In this document: positions 1-7,160 of the stretch, in pieces
Layout of the letters: each line of letters opens with the position of its first letter
Position numbering within the stretch: position 1 is the first letter of the stretch
Assembly: GCA_946886075.1 (NCBI GenBank)
Contig: CAMPHR010000066.1
Coordinates: forward strand, 1-9,794
Origin: an uncultured Novosphingobium sp.
Lineage (GTDB): Bacteria > Pseudomonadota > Alphaproteobacteria > Sphingomonadales > Sphingomonadaceae
DNA length: 9,794 nucleotides
Reading direction: 5' to 3'
Translations under genes and position numbers: made by a program
Notes under the pieces: model-generated
Database searches by the model: none
What the model was told of the DNA's origin: nothing
The model's input: only the letters and a program-made list of their open reading frames with translations

Positions 1-54
1 GAACTGCAGAACCGTCGCGTGGAAATCACCTACGGTCCGGGTTCGGGTCAGTAA
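1..54 (+). CDS. OmpA-family outer-membrane protein, C-terminal end only (partial)
   Basis: Frame 1 is open from the window edge and encodes 17 residues (ELQNRRVEITYGPGSGQ) before TAA. The NRRVEI motif is the usual last strand of the OmpA-like peptidoglycan-binding domain, in which the Arg and nearby residues close the fold. Such proteins sit in the outer membrane or periplasm and tie the envelope to peptidoglycan. The short Gly-rich tail after the domain is common in sphingomonad OmpA proteins. Almost all of the gene lies outside the window, so whether it has a beta-barrel half cannot be told. A strong terminator follows within 40 nt, so this is the end of its transcription unit. Confidence 0.7.
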   Translation, partial: ELQNRRVEITYGPGSGQ

Positions 55-61
55 GCAAGAT

Positions 62-121
62 TTCCATCTTTCGGGATGGAACAAGGTTGAGGGGCTGGTC
101 GAGAGACCGGCCCCTTTTCCT
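62..121 (+). terminator. Tandem hairpins and rho-independent terminator after the OmpA-family gene
   Basis: The main hairpin has arms 91-100 and 105-114 (10 bp, one G-U pair) closed by the GNRA tetraloop GAGA, and is followed by TTTT and a further T-rich stretch. A smaller perfect 7-bp hairpin (62-68 with 75-81) lies just before it. The larger one is a textbook intrinsic terminator. The first may be a 3'-end stabiliser or have no function. Confidence 0.88.
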
Positions 122-276
122 TTGCTGGTAAGATCCGAGATGGCCGTCGCGTAGCGATGGAGGGAAGCACCTCGCCACAGACAGTCATAACAGCGGTTGG
201 CATTCTGAACTATGTGCGCAACAAACATCGTCTTGCTGCGTTCGCCAGCCATGCTTCATCGGGAGTGCATTTGATC

Positions 277-825
277 ATGAAACGTGCTGCAATCCTCTTC
301 GCGCCCGCGGCCCTTTGTCTTCCTGCATGCGCGAGCACCGACGCGAGTTCGGTCAGCAGTGGGTCAGCGGGAACCTCCAGCGCCAACGCTGTTCTCCTGG
401 CTGCGGATGGTTCGCGACGCGGCGACGCCATGGTGAGGGAAGCAGCCGACGGCTTGCATGTCGCCGTGAGAGCAACGGGGATCACGCCCGGCGTCCATGC
501 GGTGCATATCCACATGACTGGAACCTGCACGCCGCCCGATTTCACGAGCGCAGGTGGGCATTGGAATCCCACTGCCCGGCAGCATGGCAGGGATAATCCT
601 GCGGGCATGCATATGGGCGACATGCCGAACCTGATCGCGGGTGCGGACGGTACCGGCCAGATGGAATTCGTGATCCCTGGCGCAACGCTGCGGACGGGAG
701 CTAATGTCGTGCTTGATGCAGACGGCGCTGCGATAGTGGTTCATGCGCAGGCGGACGATAACAAGAGTGATCCTGCGGGCAATGCAGGTGGCCGGATCGC
801 CTGCGGGATATTGTCGGCGGGTTAA
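277..825 (+). CDS. sodC: Cu/Zn superoxide dismutase, predicted lipoprotein
   Basis: The product (182 aa) should convert superoxide to hydrogen peroxide and oxygen in the periplasm. All metal ligands of the family are visible: copper His77, His79, His95 and His156; zinc His95 (bridging), His103, His112 and Asp115. The disulfide pair Cys84/Cys176 and the active-site Arg173 are also present. The N-terminus is MKR, then a hydrophobic stretch, then the lipobox LPAC with Cys18, so it is probably a lipoprotein. Ala-Ser at +2/+3 does not fit an inner-membrane retention signal. About 25 Ser/Gly/Ala-rich residues link the lipid anchor to the domain. The reading frame is open upstream to 157, but ATG 277 is chosen because it begins the signal peptide and GGGAG lies 11 nt upstream; a TTG at 271 is possible. 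The gene is convergent with thpR, 151 nt away, and no terminator was found between them. Confidence 0.93.
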   Translation: MKRAAILFAPAALCLPACASTDASSVSSGSAGTSSANAVLLAADGSRRGDAMVREAADGLHVAVRATGITPGVHAVHIHMTGTCTPPDFTSAGGHWNPTARQHGRDNPAGMHMGDMPNLIAGADGTGQMEFVIPGATLRTGANVVLDADGAAIVVHAQADDNKSDPAGNAGGRIACGILSAG

Positions 826-976
826 CTCCACCCCCCGACGCTTGGGATCGGTCGGATACGGCCCCGCGCTCGACCGCTACGCTGCCGCCTCGATCTCGAC
901 AAGGCGTGTGCCGCTGCTCACCCTATCCCTCCTGCAACCCGGCTACAGGGCGCAAGGCAGCACGGACATACGCTGT

Positions 977-1522
977 CTAAAGATGGGCCGAACTGGCAGG
1001 GTATTCTGCCGCGATCTCATAATGTGCGCCGCTTTGCGTCAGATGGCTTTCGAACAGAGCGAACGCCTCGACTGTGAAAGACGGGCTGGGGAGCCCTGCA
1101 TGGCGCAGGATGAAGCCTTCCGTATCACCGCCGCCCCGGCCAAAGCGGGCGAGCGTGATGTGAGGCAGGTAAGCGCGTTCCTCTGCGGGGAAGCCCGCCG
1201 CGACACCGGCCCGGTCAATCTTGCGGTGAAGCTGTTCCAACGGGTCGCGGGGCTGAACCGCCGCCCATATTGTGTCGGTACGTCCCTTGCGCTGAAACTG
1301 GCCGAGGCCTGCCAGAGAGATCTGGAACGGGCTGAAGCGGATGGCGGCCAGCGTTTCGGCAACGTCATTGGCTTGGTGGCGATCGGCATTGCCAATGAAG
1401 CGTAGCGTCAAGTGAAGTTGATCGTCATCCTGCCAGCGCGCGCCTGCAACCCCGCCCATTATGGACAGCAGGTGCGTGCGGATATGTTCCGGGGGACGAA
1501 TGGCGACGAACAGGCGATGCAT
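977..1522 (-). CDS. thpR: RNA 2',3'-cyclic phosphodiesterase (2'-5' RNA ligase family)
   Basis: The 181-aa product belongs to the 2H phosphoesterase superfamily. Both HxTx motifs are present: His37-Leu-Thr39 (HLTLRFIG) and His121-Ile-Thr123 (PHITLARFG), about 84 residues apart as expected for the two-lobed fold. Bacterial members open 2',3'-cyclic phosphates at RNA ends and can join tRNA halves with 2'-5' linkages in vitro; the physiological substrate is unclear. The length is normal for the family. The start is set at MHRLFVAIRPP, the conserved first strand. The frame stays open to ATG 1591 and GTG 1597, adding 23-25 unconserved residues, and no start has a convincing Shine-Dalgarno sequence, so the start is the least certain point. 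The gene is divergent from the Bax-inhibitor gene. Confidence 0.9.
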   Translation of the reverse strand: MHRLFVAIRPPEHIRTHLLSIMGGVAGARWQDDDQLHLTLRFIGNADRHQANDVAETLAAIRFSPFQISLAGLGQFQRKGRTDTIWAAVQPRDPLEQLHRKIDRAGVAAGFPAEERAYLPHITLARFGRGGGDTEGFILRHAGLPSPSFTVEAFALFESHLTQSGAHYEIAAEYPASSAHL

Positions 1523-1615
1523 GCTGCCGATATAAGACAGCAGCGGCATGGCGCCAGCGGGAGAAGGCGCCGTCCAGCTTATCTTCGCCATAGGCACTGG
1601 CTGGTCGCTCTTCCC

Positions 1616-1644
1616 TTGAATTGGCTGCCATATGTAGCGATAAT
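1616..1644 (+). promoter_or_regulatory. Probable sigma-70 promoter of the Bax-inhibitor-like gene
   Basis: A TTGAAT -35 box (1616-1621) and a GATAAT -10 box (1639-1644) are separated by 17 nt. That is 4/6 and 5/6 matches to the consensus at ideal spacing. The box lies about 40 nt upstream of the ATG at 1686, which has AGGAG (1673-1677) 8 nt before it. Predicted by eye only. Confidence 0.5.
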
Positions 1645-1685
1645 AGCGATATCGGCGAAAGAGCGCCGGCGAAGGAGACTATCTC

Positions 1686-2420
1686 ATGGCCAATTGGTCT
1701 GACCCCCGATCGAATATAGCCGGTTTCGGCGGGGCGACAGTGGCGCGCGGCGAGGCTTTCGACGCTGGCCTGCGCCGCTACATGTTGTCGGTTTACAACT
1801 ATATGGCGAGCGGCGTTCTGCTGACTGGCATTGTCGCCATGCTGTTCGCGTCCAGCGGCTATGCTTATCAGATCCTGACGGGTCCCGGCATTCTGAAATA
1901 TGTGATCATGTTTGCGCCGCTGGCCTTCGTGATGATCATGAGCTTTGGCATGAACCGCCTATCGACGGTTGCGATGCAGGGCATGTTCTGGGCCTATGCC
2001 GTGACGATGGGGCTGTCGCTCTCGTCGATCCTGCTGGTTTATACCGGCACGTCGGTGGCGCAGACTTTCTTCGCGACGGCGGCGGCCTTTGCGGGACTCA
2101 GCCTGTGGGGCTACACGACGAAGAAGGATCTGTCGGGTTTTGGCACCTTCCTGATCATGGGCTTGGTCGGCCTGCTGGTCGCGTCGCTCATCAACCTGTT
2201 CCTGCGGTCGAGCGCCATGGACATGGTGATTAGTTTCATCGGCGTGCTGCTGTTCGCGGGTCTGACCGCCTATGACACGCAGAAGATCAAGAGCATCTAT
2301 GCTCATGTTGCTGGCACCGACATGATGGGCAAGTCGGTGGTGATGGGGGCGCTGAACCTCTATCTCGACTTCATCAACATGTTCCTGTTCCTGCTGCGGT
2401 TCATGGGCAATCGCGACTGA
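1686..2420 (+). CDS. Bax inhibitor-1 (TMBIM/YbhL-YccA) family inner-membrane protein
   Basis: The 244-aa product is a multi-pass inner-membrane protein with about seven hydrophobic segments (roughly residues 42-58, 72-90, 97-119, 124-144, 152-173, 178-196 and 221-239). Family hallmarks are LTAYDTQKIK near residue 193 and LNLYLDFINMFLFLLR near 223. Asp197 and Asp228 in these motifs probably correspond to the di-aspartyl pair that gates calcium leak in Bacillus YetJ. E. coli relatives are YbhL and YccA; YccA restrains FtsH. What this protein does in sphingomonads is not known; calcium or stress homeostasis, or modulation of membrane proteolysis, is inferred from relatives. The start is fixed by AGGAG 8 nt upstream. 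It is monocistronic, with a likely promoter at 1616-1644 and a terminator directly downstream. Confidence 0.92.
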   Translation: MANWSDPRSNIAGFGGATVARGEAFDAGLRRYMLSVYNYMASGVLLTGIVAMLFASSGYAYQILTGPGILKYVIMFAPLAFVMIMSFGMNRLSTVAMQGMFWAYAVTMGLSLSSILLVYTGTSVAQTFFATAAAFAGLSLWGYTTKKDLSGFGTFLIMGLVGLLVASLINLFLRSSAMDMVISFIGVLLFAGLTAYDTQKIKSIYAHVAGTDMMGKSVVMGALNLYLDFINMFLFLLRFMGNRD

Positions 2421-2442
2421 TTGCACGGCTGCAGACGAACTG

Positions 2443-2476
2443 AAAAGGCCCGGTGGAGCGATCCGCCGGGCCTTTT
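2443..2476. terminator. Bidirectional rho-independent terminator between convergent genes
   Basis: A 15-bp stem (2443-2457 with 2462-2476, one G-U pair) is closed by the GNRA tetraloop GCGA. It starts with AAAA and ends with TTTT, so it reads as an intrinsic terminator on both strands. It lies 22 nt after the Bax-inhibitor-like gene and 24 nt after the convergent glutathione S-transferase gene, and should serve both. Confidence 0.92.
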
Positions 2477-2500
2477 GCTATGTGGGAGCCTGGGAGTGTA

Positions 2501-3130
2501 TCAGGCAGGTTTCTGCATTTGGGCGATGAGGGCGCCGTCCAGCTCCTTCTGCCGCTTGTAGGCGGGGCGTTCGCGCAGGCGGGCGGCATAGGTTTCGAAG
2601 GCGGGGCGACTGTCGATGGTGCCAAAGCTTAGGCCCCAGTCGACCTGGGCCCCGACATAGACATCGGCGGCGGTGAACTGGTCTCCGCAAAGCCATTGGT
2701 CGCCAGAGACTGCCTTTTCCAATGTCGCAATCGTCTGGTCATAGGTGCCATAGCCCATGGAGCGTTCGCGGCCTTCAGGTACGCTGAGACCGAGCGCCTT
2801 GTTGGAAACAGCCGCCTCCACCGGGCCAGCGGCGAAGAATAGCCACCGGTAATAGTCCGCTCGCTGGTCCAAGGGCGGGGCGAGGCCTGCTTCCGGGAAC
2901 GTGTCAGCCAGATAGGCGCAGATCGCGGCGGCTTCCGTTACGACCTTACCTTTGTGCACGATGGCGGGAACCTTGCCCATGGGGTTGAGGGCGAGATAAT
3001 CTGCCGCCTTCATCGTCGTGCCATAATCGAGGATGGTCATGTCATAGGGCTGGCCGACCTCCTCCAGCATCCAGCGGGCGATCTGACCCCGGGACATGGG
3101 ATTGGTGTAGAAGGTGATGTCTGCGGGCAT
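2501..3130 (-). CDS. Glutathione S-transferase family protein
   Basis: The product (209 aa, typical length) has the two-domain cytosolic GST layout. The N-terminal thioredoxin-like domain (about 1-78) contains the active-site loop NPMSRGQIARW with Ser13 as the likely thiol-activating residue, the Val54-cis-Pro55 turn, and Glu66 for binding the glutathione gamma-glutamyl group. The helical C-terminal domain (about 88-205) has the N-capping box TAAD (Thr153 to Asp156) that GSTs need for folding. In the G-site the common Glu-Ser pair is Glu66-Ala67, so glutathione contacts may differ. The substrate is unknown; detoxification or thiol chemistry is the family role. The start is the ATG preceded by AGGGAG about 6 nt away. 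The frame is open upstream to 3244, but that stretch runs through a repeat and is non-coding in character. Confidence 0.9.
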   Translation of the reverse strand: MPADITFYTNPMSRGQIARWMLEEVGQPYDMTILDYGTTMKAADYLALNPMGKVPAIVHKGKVVTEAAAICAYLADTFPEAGLAPPLDQRADYYRWLFFAAGPVEAAVSNKALGLSVPEGRERSMGYGTYDQTIATLEKAVSGDQWLCGDQFTAADVYVGAQVDWGLSFGTIDSRPAFETYAARLRERPAYKRQKELDGALIAQMQKPA

Positions 3131-3223
3131 GGGAGACTCCCTTGGTGTTGTATCGGGAGAGTGGCAAATGATGCGGGTGGGGGCTATCGGGAATTTGAGT
3201 GGCGGGGCGGTTAGGGAAATGCC

Positions 3224-3275
3224 TCCGGCGTTGCGCTGGCCCACCCCCTGACCCCCTCCCGCTTGCGGGAGGGGG
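3224..3275 (-). repeat. 52-bp GC-rich palindromic repeat, copy 1
   Basis: On the minus strand this reads as a perfect 11-bp hairpin (arms 3252-3262 and 3265-3275, 2-nt loop) followed by a 28-nt tail ending in GCAACGCCGGA. A second copy at 7161-7212 in opposite chromosomal orientation matches at 46 of 52 positions. Copy 1 lies 78 nt beyond the clpA stop, past its terminator, and about 94 nt upstream of the GST start. It resembles REP-like intergenic repeats of GC-rich alphaproteobacteria. No transposase is present. Confidence 0.8.
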
Positions 3276-3298
3276 AAGGAATACGGTTGCAGGCTCTA

Positions 3299-3333
3299 GC
3301 AAAAAGAAAGGGCGGCTTAGGGAGCCGCCCTTT
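3299..3333 (-). terminator. Rho-independent terminator of clpA
   Basis: The arms 3307-3317 and 3323-3333 form a perfect 11-bp stem with a 5-nt loop. Read on the minus strand, the stem is followed by CTTTTT. It begins about 20 nt after the clpA stop codon. Confidence 0.9.
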
Positions 3334-3353
3334 CCTATGTCTTGCCCGGTCGC

Positions 3354-5672
3354 TTACTTGGCCGGTTCGGCCGGTTTCGCCTTGCCACCCTTCTTCCCCT
3401 TTTTCGGGGCTGCCGGGGTGATTTCGAAAGCCAGGGCCTCGTCCTTCAACCGGACATGCACTTCGCCGCCATGGACGAGCTTGCCGAACAGCAGTTCCTC
3501 GGCCAGCGGCTGCTTGATCTTCTCCTGCATCAGGCGGCCCATCGGGCGGGCGCCATAGAGCTTGTCATAGCCCTTCTTGGTAAGCCAGCCCTTGGCCTCG
3601 TCGTCCAGTGTGATGTGGACGTCGCGGTCCGCTAGTTGCAGTTCGAGTTGCAGCACGAACTTGTCGATGACCCGCGCCACGATTTCTGGCGGCAGATAGC
3701 CGAAGGGAACGATGGCATCGAGACGGTTGCGGAATTCCGGGGTGAAGAGCTTCTTCACCGCATCCTCCTGCACATCGTCGCGGGTCAATTCGCCGAAACC
3801 GATGCTTTCCTTCGCCATGTCCGATGCACCGGCATTGGTGGTCATGATGAGGATGGTGTTGCGGAAATCCACCGTCTTGCCATGGTGATCGGTCAGGCGG
3901 CCATTATCCATCACCTGCAACAGGATGTTGAACAGGTCCGGATGCGCCTTTTCGATCTCGTCCAGCAGCAGCACGCTGTGCGGATTTTGATCGACGGCGT
4001 CGGTGAGCAGACCGCCCTGATCATAGCCGACATAGCCCGGGGGGGCACCGATCAGGCGGCTGACGGAGTGCCGTTCCATATATTCCGACATGTCGAACCG
4101 CTGGAGCGGGATGCCGAGCAGATTGGCAAGCTGGCGCGCAACCTCCGTCTTGCCGACGCCGGTCGGGCCGGAGAAGAGATAGCTGCCGATCGGCTTTTCC
4201 GGATCGCGCAGGCCCGCCCGCGACAGCTTGATCGCGGAGGAGAGTACCTCGATCGCCCGGTTCTGGCCGAAGACGACGCGCCTCAGATCCGTGTCGAGCG
4301 TCTCCAGCACCGACTTGTCGTCTGCCGAGACGGTCTTGGGAGGAATGCGCGCCATGGTCGCTATGACCTGCTCGATCTCCTTAGGCGTGATCGTCTTCTT
4401 GCGCTTGGATGGTACCACCAGCATCTGCATCGCGCCGACTTCGTCGATCACGTCGATCGCCTTGTCCGGCAGCTTGCGGTCGTTGATGTAGCGCGCTGAC
4501 AGTTCCACCGCCGCCTTGATCGCGTCGGGGGTGTATTTGACGTTGTGATGCTCCTCAAAGGCGCTGCGCAGGCCAGCCAAGATCTTGATCGTGTCCTCGA
4601 CCGAAGGTTCGTTGACGTCGATCTTCTGGAACCGGCGCAGCAGGGCGCGGTCCTTCTCGAAATGGTTGCGGAACTCTTTGTAGGTGGTGGAGCCGATGCA
4701 GCGGATCGTGCCGCCTGACAGGGCAGGCTTCAGCAGATTGGACGCGTCCATCGCCCCGCCGCTGGTCGCGCCAGCGCCGATGACGGTGTGGATTTCGTCA
4801 ATGAAGAGCACCGCGTGCGGCATCTTCTCAAGCTCGGTGACGACCGCCTTCAGCCGCTCCTCGAAATCGCCGCGATAGCGGGTGCCAGCGAGCAACGCGC
4901 CCATGTCGAGCGAGTAGATCACCGCTTCCTTCAAAACATCCGGAACCTCACCCTCCACGATCTTGCGCGCGAGGCCCTCCGCAATCGCGGTCTTGCCGAC
5001 GCCCGGATCGCCCACATAAAGCGGGTTGTTCTTCGACCGGCGGCACAGGATCTGGATCGTCCGGTCGACTTCGGCGCTGCGGCCGATCAGCGGGTCAACC
5101 TTGCCCCGCATCGCCTTCTCATTGAGGTTGACCGTGAACTGCTCCAAGGCACTATCCTTCTTGCCCTTGCTGTCCTGCGCCTTCTTTTCTTCTTCCGGCG
5201 CGCCCTTTGCAGCGCTTTGCTCAGGAGCGGCAGTCCCCTTGCCGACGCCGTGGCTGATATAGCTGACGGCGTCGAGGCGGCTCATGTCCTGCTGCTGGAG
5301 GAAATAGACGGCGTAGCTCTCCCTCTCGGAGAAAAGCGCGACGAGCACATTGGCTCCCGTCACTTCGTCCTTTCCGGAAGATTGCACGTGCAGGATGGCG
5401 CGCTGGACCACGCGCTGGAACCCGCTGGTGGGGGAGGGGTCGCTCGATCCTTCCACCTTCAGGCTGTCGAGTTCGCTGTCGAGATATTGGGTGACGGCGT
5501 CGCCCAGTTCGCCAATCTCCACCCCGCACGCCTGCATCACCTTCGAAGCATGCTCGTCATCGATCAGCGCGAGGAGCAGATGCTCCAGCGTCGCATATTC
5601 GTGGCGGCGCTCCGACGCATGGGTCAGCGCGTTGTGCAACGTGGTTTCAAGGGCGGGTGCGAAAGATGGCAT
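3354..5672 (-). CDS. clpA: ATP-dependent Clp protease ATP-binding subunit ClpA
   Basis: ClpA (772 aa; E. coli 758) is the hexameric AAA+ unfoldase that feeds substrates to ClpP and takes N-degron substrates from the adaptor ClpS. Domains in order: N-domain (about 1-143), a charged Ala/Glu/Lys linker (145-178), AAA-1 with Walker A GDPGVGKT (221-228), pore-loop Tyr266, Walker B FIDEIH (Glu293) and arginine fingers near 346-347. AAA-2 has Walker A GPTGVGKT (502-509), pore loop GYVG (546-549), Walker B LLLDEIE (Glu572) and sensor-2 GAR (707-709). The ClpP-docking loop reads Ile624-Gly625-Phe626 (IGF rather than the IGL of E. coli ClpA). A Lys/Pro/Ala tail closes the protein. The start is ATG 5672 with AGGAG 10 nt upstream; 24 more codons are open upstream but not ClpA-like. 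No clpS lies next to it. The 156-nt leader up to DUF1192 contains a 6-bp hairpin (5794-5807) and no clear promoter. Confidence 0.97.
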   Translation of the reverse strand: MPSFAPALETTLHNALTHASERRHEYATLEHLLLALIDDEHASKVMQACGVEIGELGDAVTQYLDSELDSLKVEGSSDPSPTSGFQRVVQRAILHVQSSGKDEVTGANVLVALFSERESYAVYFLQQQDMSRLDAVSYISHGVGKGTAAPEQSAAKGAPEEEKKAQDSKGKKDSALEQFTVNLNEKAMRGKVDPLIGRSAEVDRTIQILCRRSKNNPLYVGDPGVGKTAIAEGLARKIVEGEVPDVLKEAVIYSLDMGALLAGTRYRGDFEERLKAVVTELEKMPHAVLFIDEIHTVIGAGATSGGAMDASNLLKPALSGGTIRCIGSTTYKEFRNHFEKDRALLRRFQKIDVNEPSVEDTIKILAGLRSAFEEHHNVKYTPDAIKAAVELSARYINDRKLPDKAIDVIDEVGAMQMLVVPSKRKKTITPKEIEQVIATMARIPPKTVSADDKSVLETLDTDLRRVVFGQNRAIEVLSSAIKLSRAGLRDPEKPIGSYLFSGPTGVGKTEVARQLANLLGIPLQRFDMSEYMERHSVSRLIGAPPGYVGYDQGGLLTDAVDQNPHSVLLLDEIEKAHPDLFNILLQVMDNGRLTDHHGKTVDFRNTILIMTTNAGASDMAKESIGFGELTRDDVQEDAVKKLFTPEFRNRLDAIVPFGYLPPEIVARVIDKFVLQLELQLADRDVHITLDDEAKGWLTKKGYDKLYGARPMGRLMQEKIKQPLAEELLFGKLVHGGEVHVRLKDEALAFEITPAAPKKGKKGGKAKPAEPAK

Positions 5673-5828
5673 TTCTATTCTACTCCTGAGCCCCAAAGAG
5701 GGCTGACTTGAACCATATGTCGGCATTGCTCGACGGCGGATCAAGGAGGGGTCCCTGATCGCCGGAATTGCCAGACTGCCCGAACCCGGTGAAGCCCTGT
5801 TCAGGGCCGCAGGGGGCGGGGCGCGGGT

Positions 5829-6026
5829 TCATCGCTTGAATAACGCCTCGGCACTTGATTTGTGGTTAACGGCGCTTTCAATCTTTGATCTGGTCCGGGC
5901 GATTTCACCCTCCAGCGCCCTGATGCGCTCTTCCAGATCGGCAAGGGACAAAGGACCCAAATCCTGTCGAAGCAGTTGGGCCAGCGGATCATCAATCTTG
6001 CGAGGCAGATCGTCGTCCATGTCCAT
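5829..6026 (-). CDS. DUF1192 small coiled-coil protein
   Basis: The 65-aa product matches the alphaproteobacterial DUF1192 family: an acidic N-terminus (MDMDDDLPRK), a PLAQLLRQDLGPLSLADLEERI core, then a heptad-patterned helix (LEERIRALEGEIARTRSKIES) likely to form a short coiled coil. Its function is unknown. No Shine-Dalgarno sequence precedes either Met codon (6026 or 6020). A possible promoter places transcription start almost at the first ATG, so the mRNA may be leaderless. clpA lies 156 nt downstream on the same strand with no convincing terminator between, so read-through is possible. It is divergent from the quinone oxidoreductase gene. Confidence 0.85.
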   Translation of the reverse strand: MDMDDDLPRKIDDPLAQLLRQDLGPLSLADLEERIRALEGEIARTRSKIESAVNHKSSAEALFKR

Positions 6027-6033
6027 ATACGCC

Positions 6034-6066
6034 AATGTTGACCGCCGGGGCGGCTCTGTCAATAAG
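6034..6066. promoter_or_regulatory. Superimposed divergent promoters, DUF1192 (-) and quinone oxidoreductase (+)
   Basis: On the minus strand, TTGACA (6062-6057, full consensus), a 17-nt spacer and AACATT (6039-6034, 3/6) point at DUF1192. On the plus strand, TTGACC (6038-6043, 5/6), a 17-nt spacer and AATAAG (6061-6066, 4/6) point at the oxidoreductase. Each -35 box overlaps the other promoter's -10 box, framed by the inverted repeat TTGAC/GTCAA. The -10 matches are weak, so this is a prediction. Confidence 0.4.
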
Positions 6067-6127
6067 GTGCTTGAGCCGCTGGCCAATTTCAGCTGCGGCA
6101 AGATATTGTTGCTCGGGGATGGCGTTC

Positions 6128-7132
6128 ATGGCGGTTGAGGCAGCGTTACCGAGCGAGATGACGGCCATCGCCATCCCCGTGCCGGGCGGCCCGGAGGCGC
6201 TGGTGCCGGAACGGCGGCCGGTTCCCGTTCCAAAGGCTGATGAAGTGCTGATCAAGGTAGCGGCGGCTGGCGTCAACCGGCCTGACGTGCTGCAGCGGGA
6301 AGGGAAATATCCGCCGCCTCGGGGTGCTTCGGACATTCCCGGATTGGAGGTGGCCGGGACCATCGTGGCGGCGGGCGGCAATGCCGAGCAACTGGTCGGG
6401 CAGCGTGTCTGCGCCTTGCTGGCTGGCGGCGGCTATGCGGAATATGCGGTTGCGCCTGCCGGGCAGTGCCTTCCCGTTCCCAACGGCTATGACATTGTCG
6501 AGGCGGCGGCATTGCCCGAGACGCTTTTCACCGTCTGGACCAACCTGTTCGAGCGGGCCTATGTCGTTGGCGGTGACACGGTTCTGGTGCATGGCGGCAC
6601 CAGCGGCATCGGCACCATGGCGATTTCACTCTGCCGCCTGTTCGACATCACCATCATTGTCACCTGCGGCAGCGACGCGAAATGCGAACAGGCCAGGGCA
6701 TGGGGCGCGCACCACGCCATCAACTACCGCACCCAGGACTTTGTCGAGGAGGTGAAGCGCATCACTGGCGGACAGGGGGTGCAAGCCGTGCTCGACATGG
6801 TGGGCGGCAGCTATGTGCCGCGCAACCTCCAATGCCTTGCCGAAGATGGCCGCCATGTGTCGATCGCAGTGCTGGGCGGTGCGAAGGCGGAGATTTTCAT
6901 CCCCGCGGTGATGTCCCGACGCCTGACGCTGACCGGATCGACGCTGCGGCCGCGCTCATCCGCTTTCAAGAGCTTGGTCGCCGATGAAATCGCTCGAGAG
7001 GTCTGGAGCTTCGTTGAACAAGGCGCATTGCGGCCAGCCATGGACCAGCGCTTCTCACTTGCCGAAGCAGCGCGGGCACATGCGCGGATGGATGCTGGGG
7101 AGCATTTCGGCAAGATCGTCTTGATGGTTTGA
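6128..7132 (+). CDS. NAD(P)H quinone oxidoreductase, PIG3 (zinc-independent MDR) family
   Basis: The 334-aa product belongs to the medium-chain dehydrogenase/reductase superfamily, PIG3/QOR branch, which reduces quinones with NADPH in the cytoplasm. Markers are AGVNRPDVLQREGKYPPP (about 47-64), GLEVAGTIVAAG (72-83), the nucleotide-binding turn HGGTSGIGT (155-163) after strand TVLV, a second Rossmann-fold region (about 176-260) and a C-terminal HFGKIVL. The Cys/His zinc ligands of alcohol dehydrogenases are absent, as expected. The natural substrate cannot be told. ATG 6128 is chosen since GGGGA lies about 8 nt upstream; ATG 6119 or 6158 are alternatives, and MTAIAI at 6158 is where the conserved domain begins. 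It is divergent from DUF1192. A hairpin repeat begins 29 nt after the stop, but no U-run follows it. Confidence 0.92.
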   Translation: MAVEAALPSEMTAIAIPVPGGPEALVPERRPVPVPKADEVLIKVAAAGVNRPDVLQREGKYPPPRGASDIPGLEVAGTIVAAGGNAEQLVGQRVCALLAGGGYAEYAVAPAGQCLPVPNGYDIVEAAALPETLFTVWTNLFERAYVVGGDTVLVHGGTSGIGTMAISLCRLFDITIIVTCGSDAKCEQARAWGAHHAINYRTQDFVEEVKRITGGQGVQAVLDMVGGSYVPRNLQCLAEDGRHVSIAVLGGAKAEIFIPAVMSRRLTLTGSTLRPRSSAFKSLVADEIAREVWSFVEQGALRPAMDQRFSLAEAARAHARMDAGEHFGKIVLMV

Positions 7133-7160
7133 GGGCCGGTTCGGCTGGAAAGCAGTTGTT

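Noticed and set aside
370..393. GGAAC-N16-GTT, a match to the alphaproteobacterial general-stress (EcfG) promoter
   Set aside because: It lies inside the sodC coding sequence on the sense strand with no gene start nearby; the short motif is expected by chance.
826..976. Possible tRNA remnant or gene fragment between sodC and thpR
   Set aside because: A D-arm-like stretch was noticed on the minus strand, but there is no matching T-loop, anticodon arm or acceptor pairing, and no frame resembles a known protein. The region appears to be plain intergenic DNA.
743..1405. 220-codon plus-strand open frame over the end of sodC and across thpR
   Set aside because: It overlaps two genes with full motif support on other frames and has a low-complexity, shadow-like composition.
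3636..5711. Long plus-strand open frames (3636-4499, 287 codons; 4788-5711, 307 codons) opposite clpA
   Set aside because: They mirror the codon structure of clpA, a certain gene, and show no recognisable family features; such antisense frames are common in GC-rich DNA.
5715..5744. Possible clpA promoter on the minus strand (TTGATC at 5744-5739 with CATATG near 5719), also considered as a heat-shock sigma-32 site
   Set aside because: The -10 matches at most 3/6 at a 19-nt spacing, and the spacing does not fit the sigma-32 consensus; too weak to annotate.
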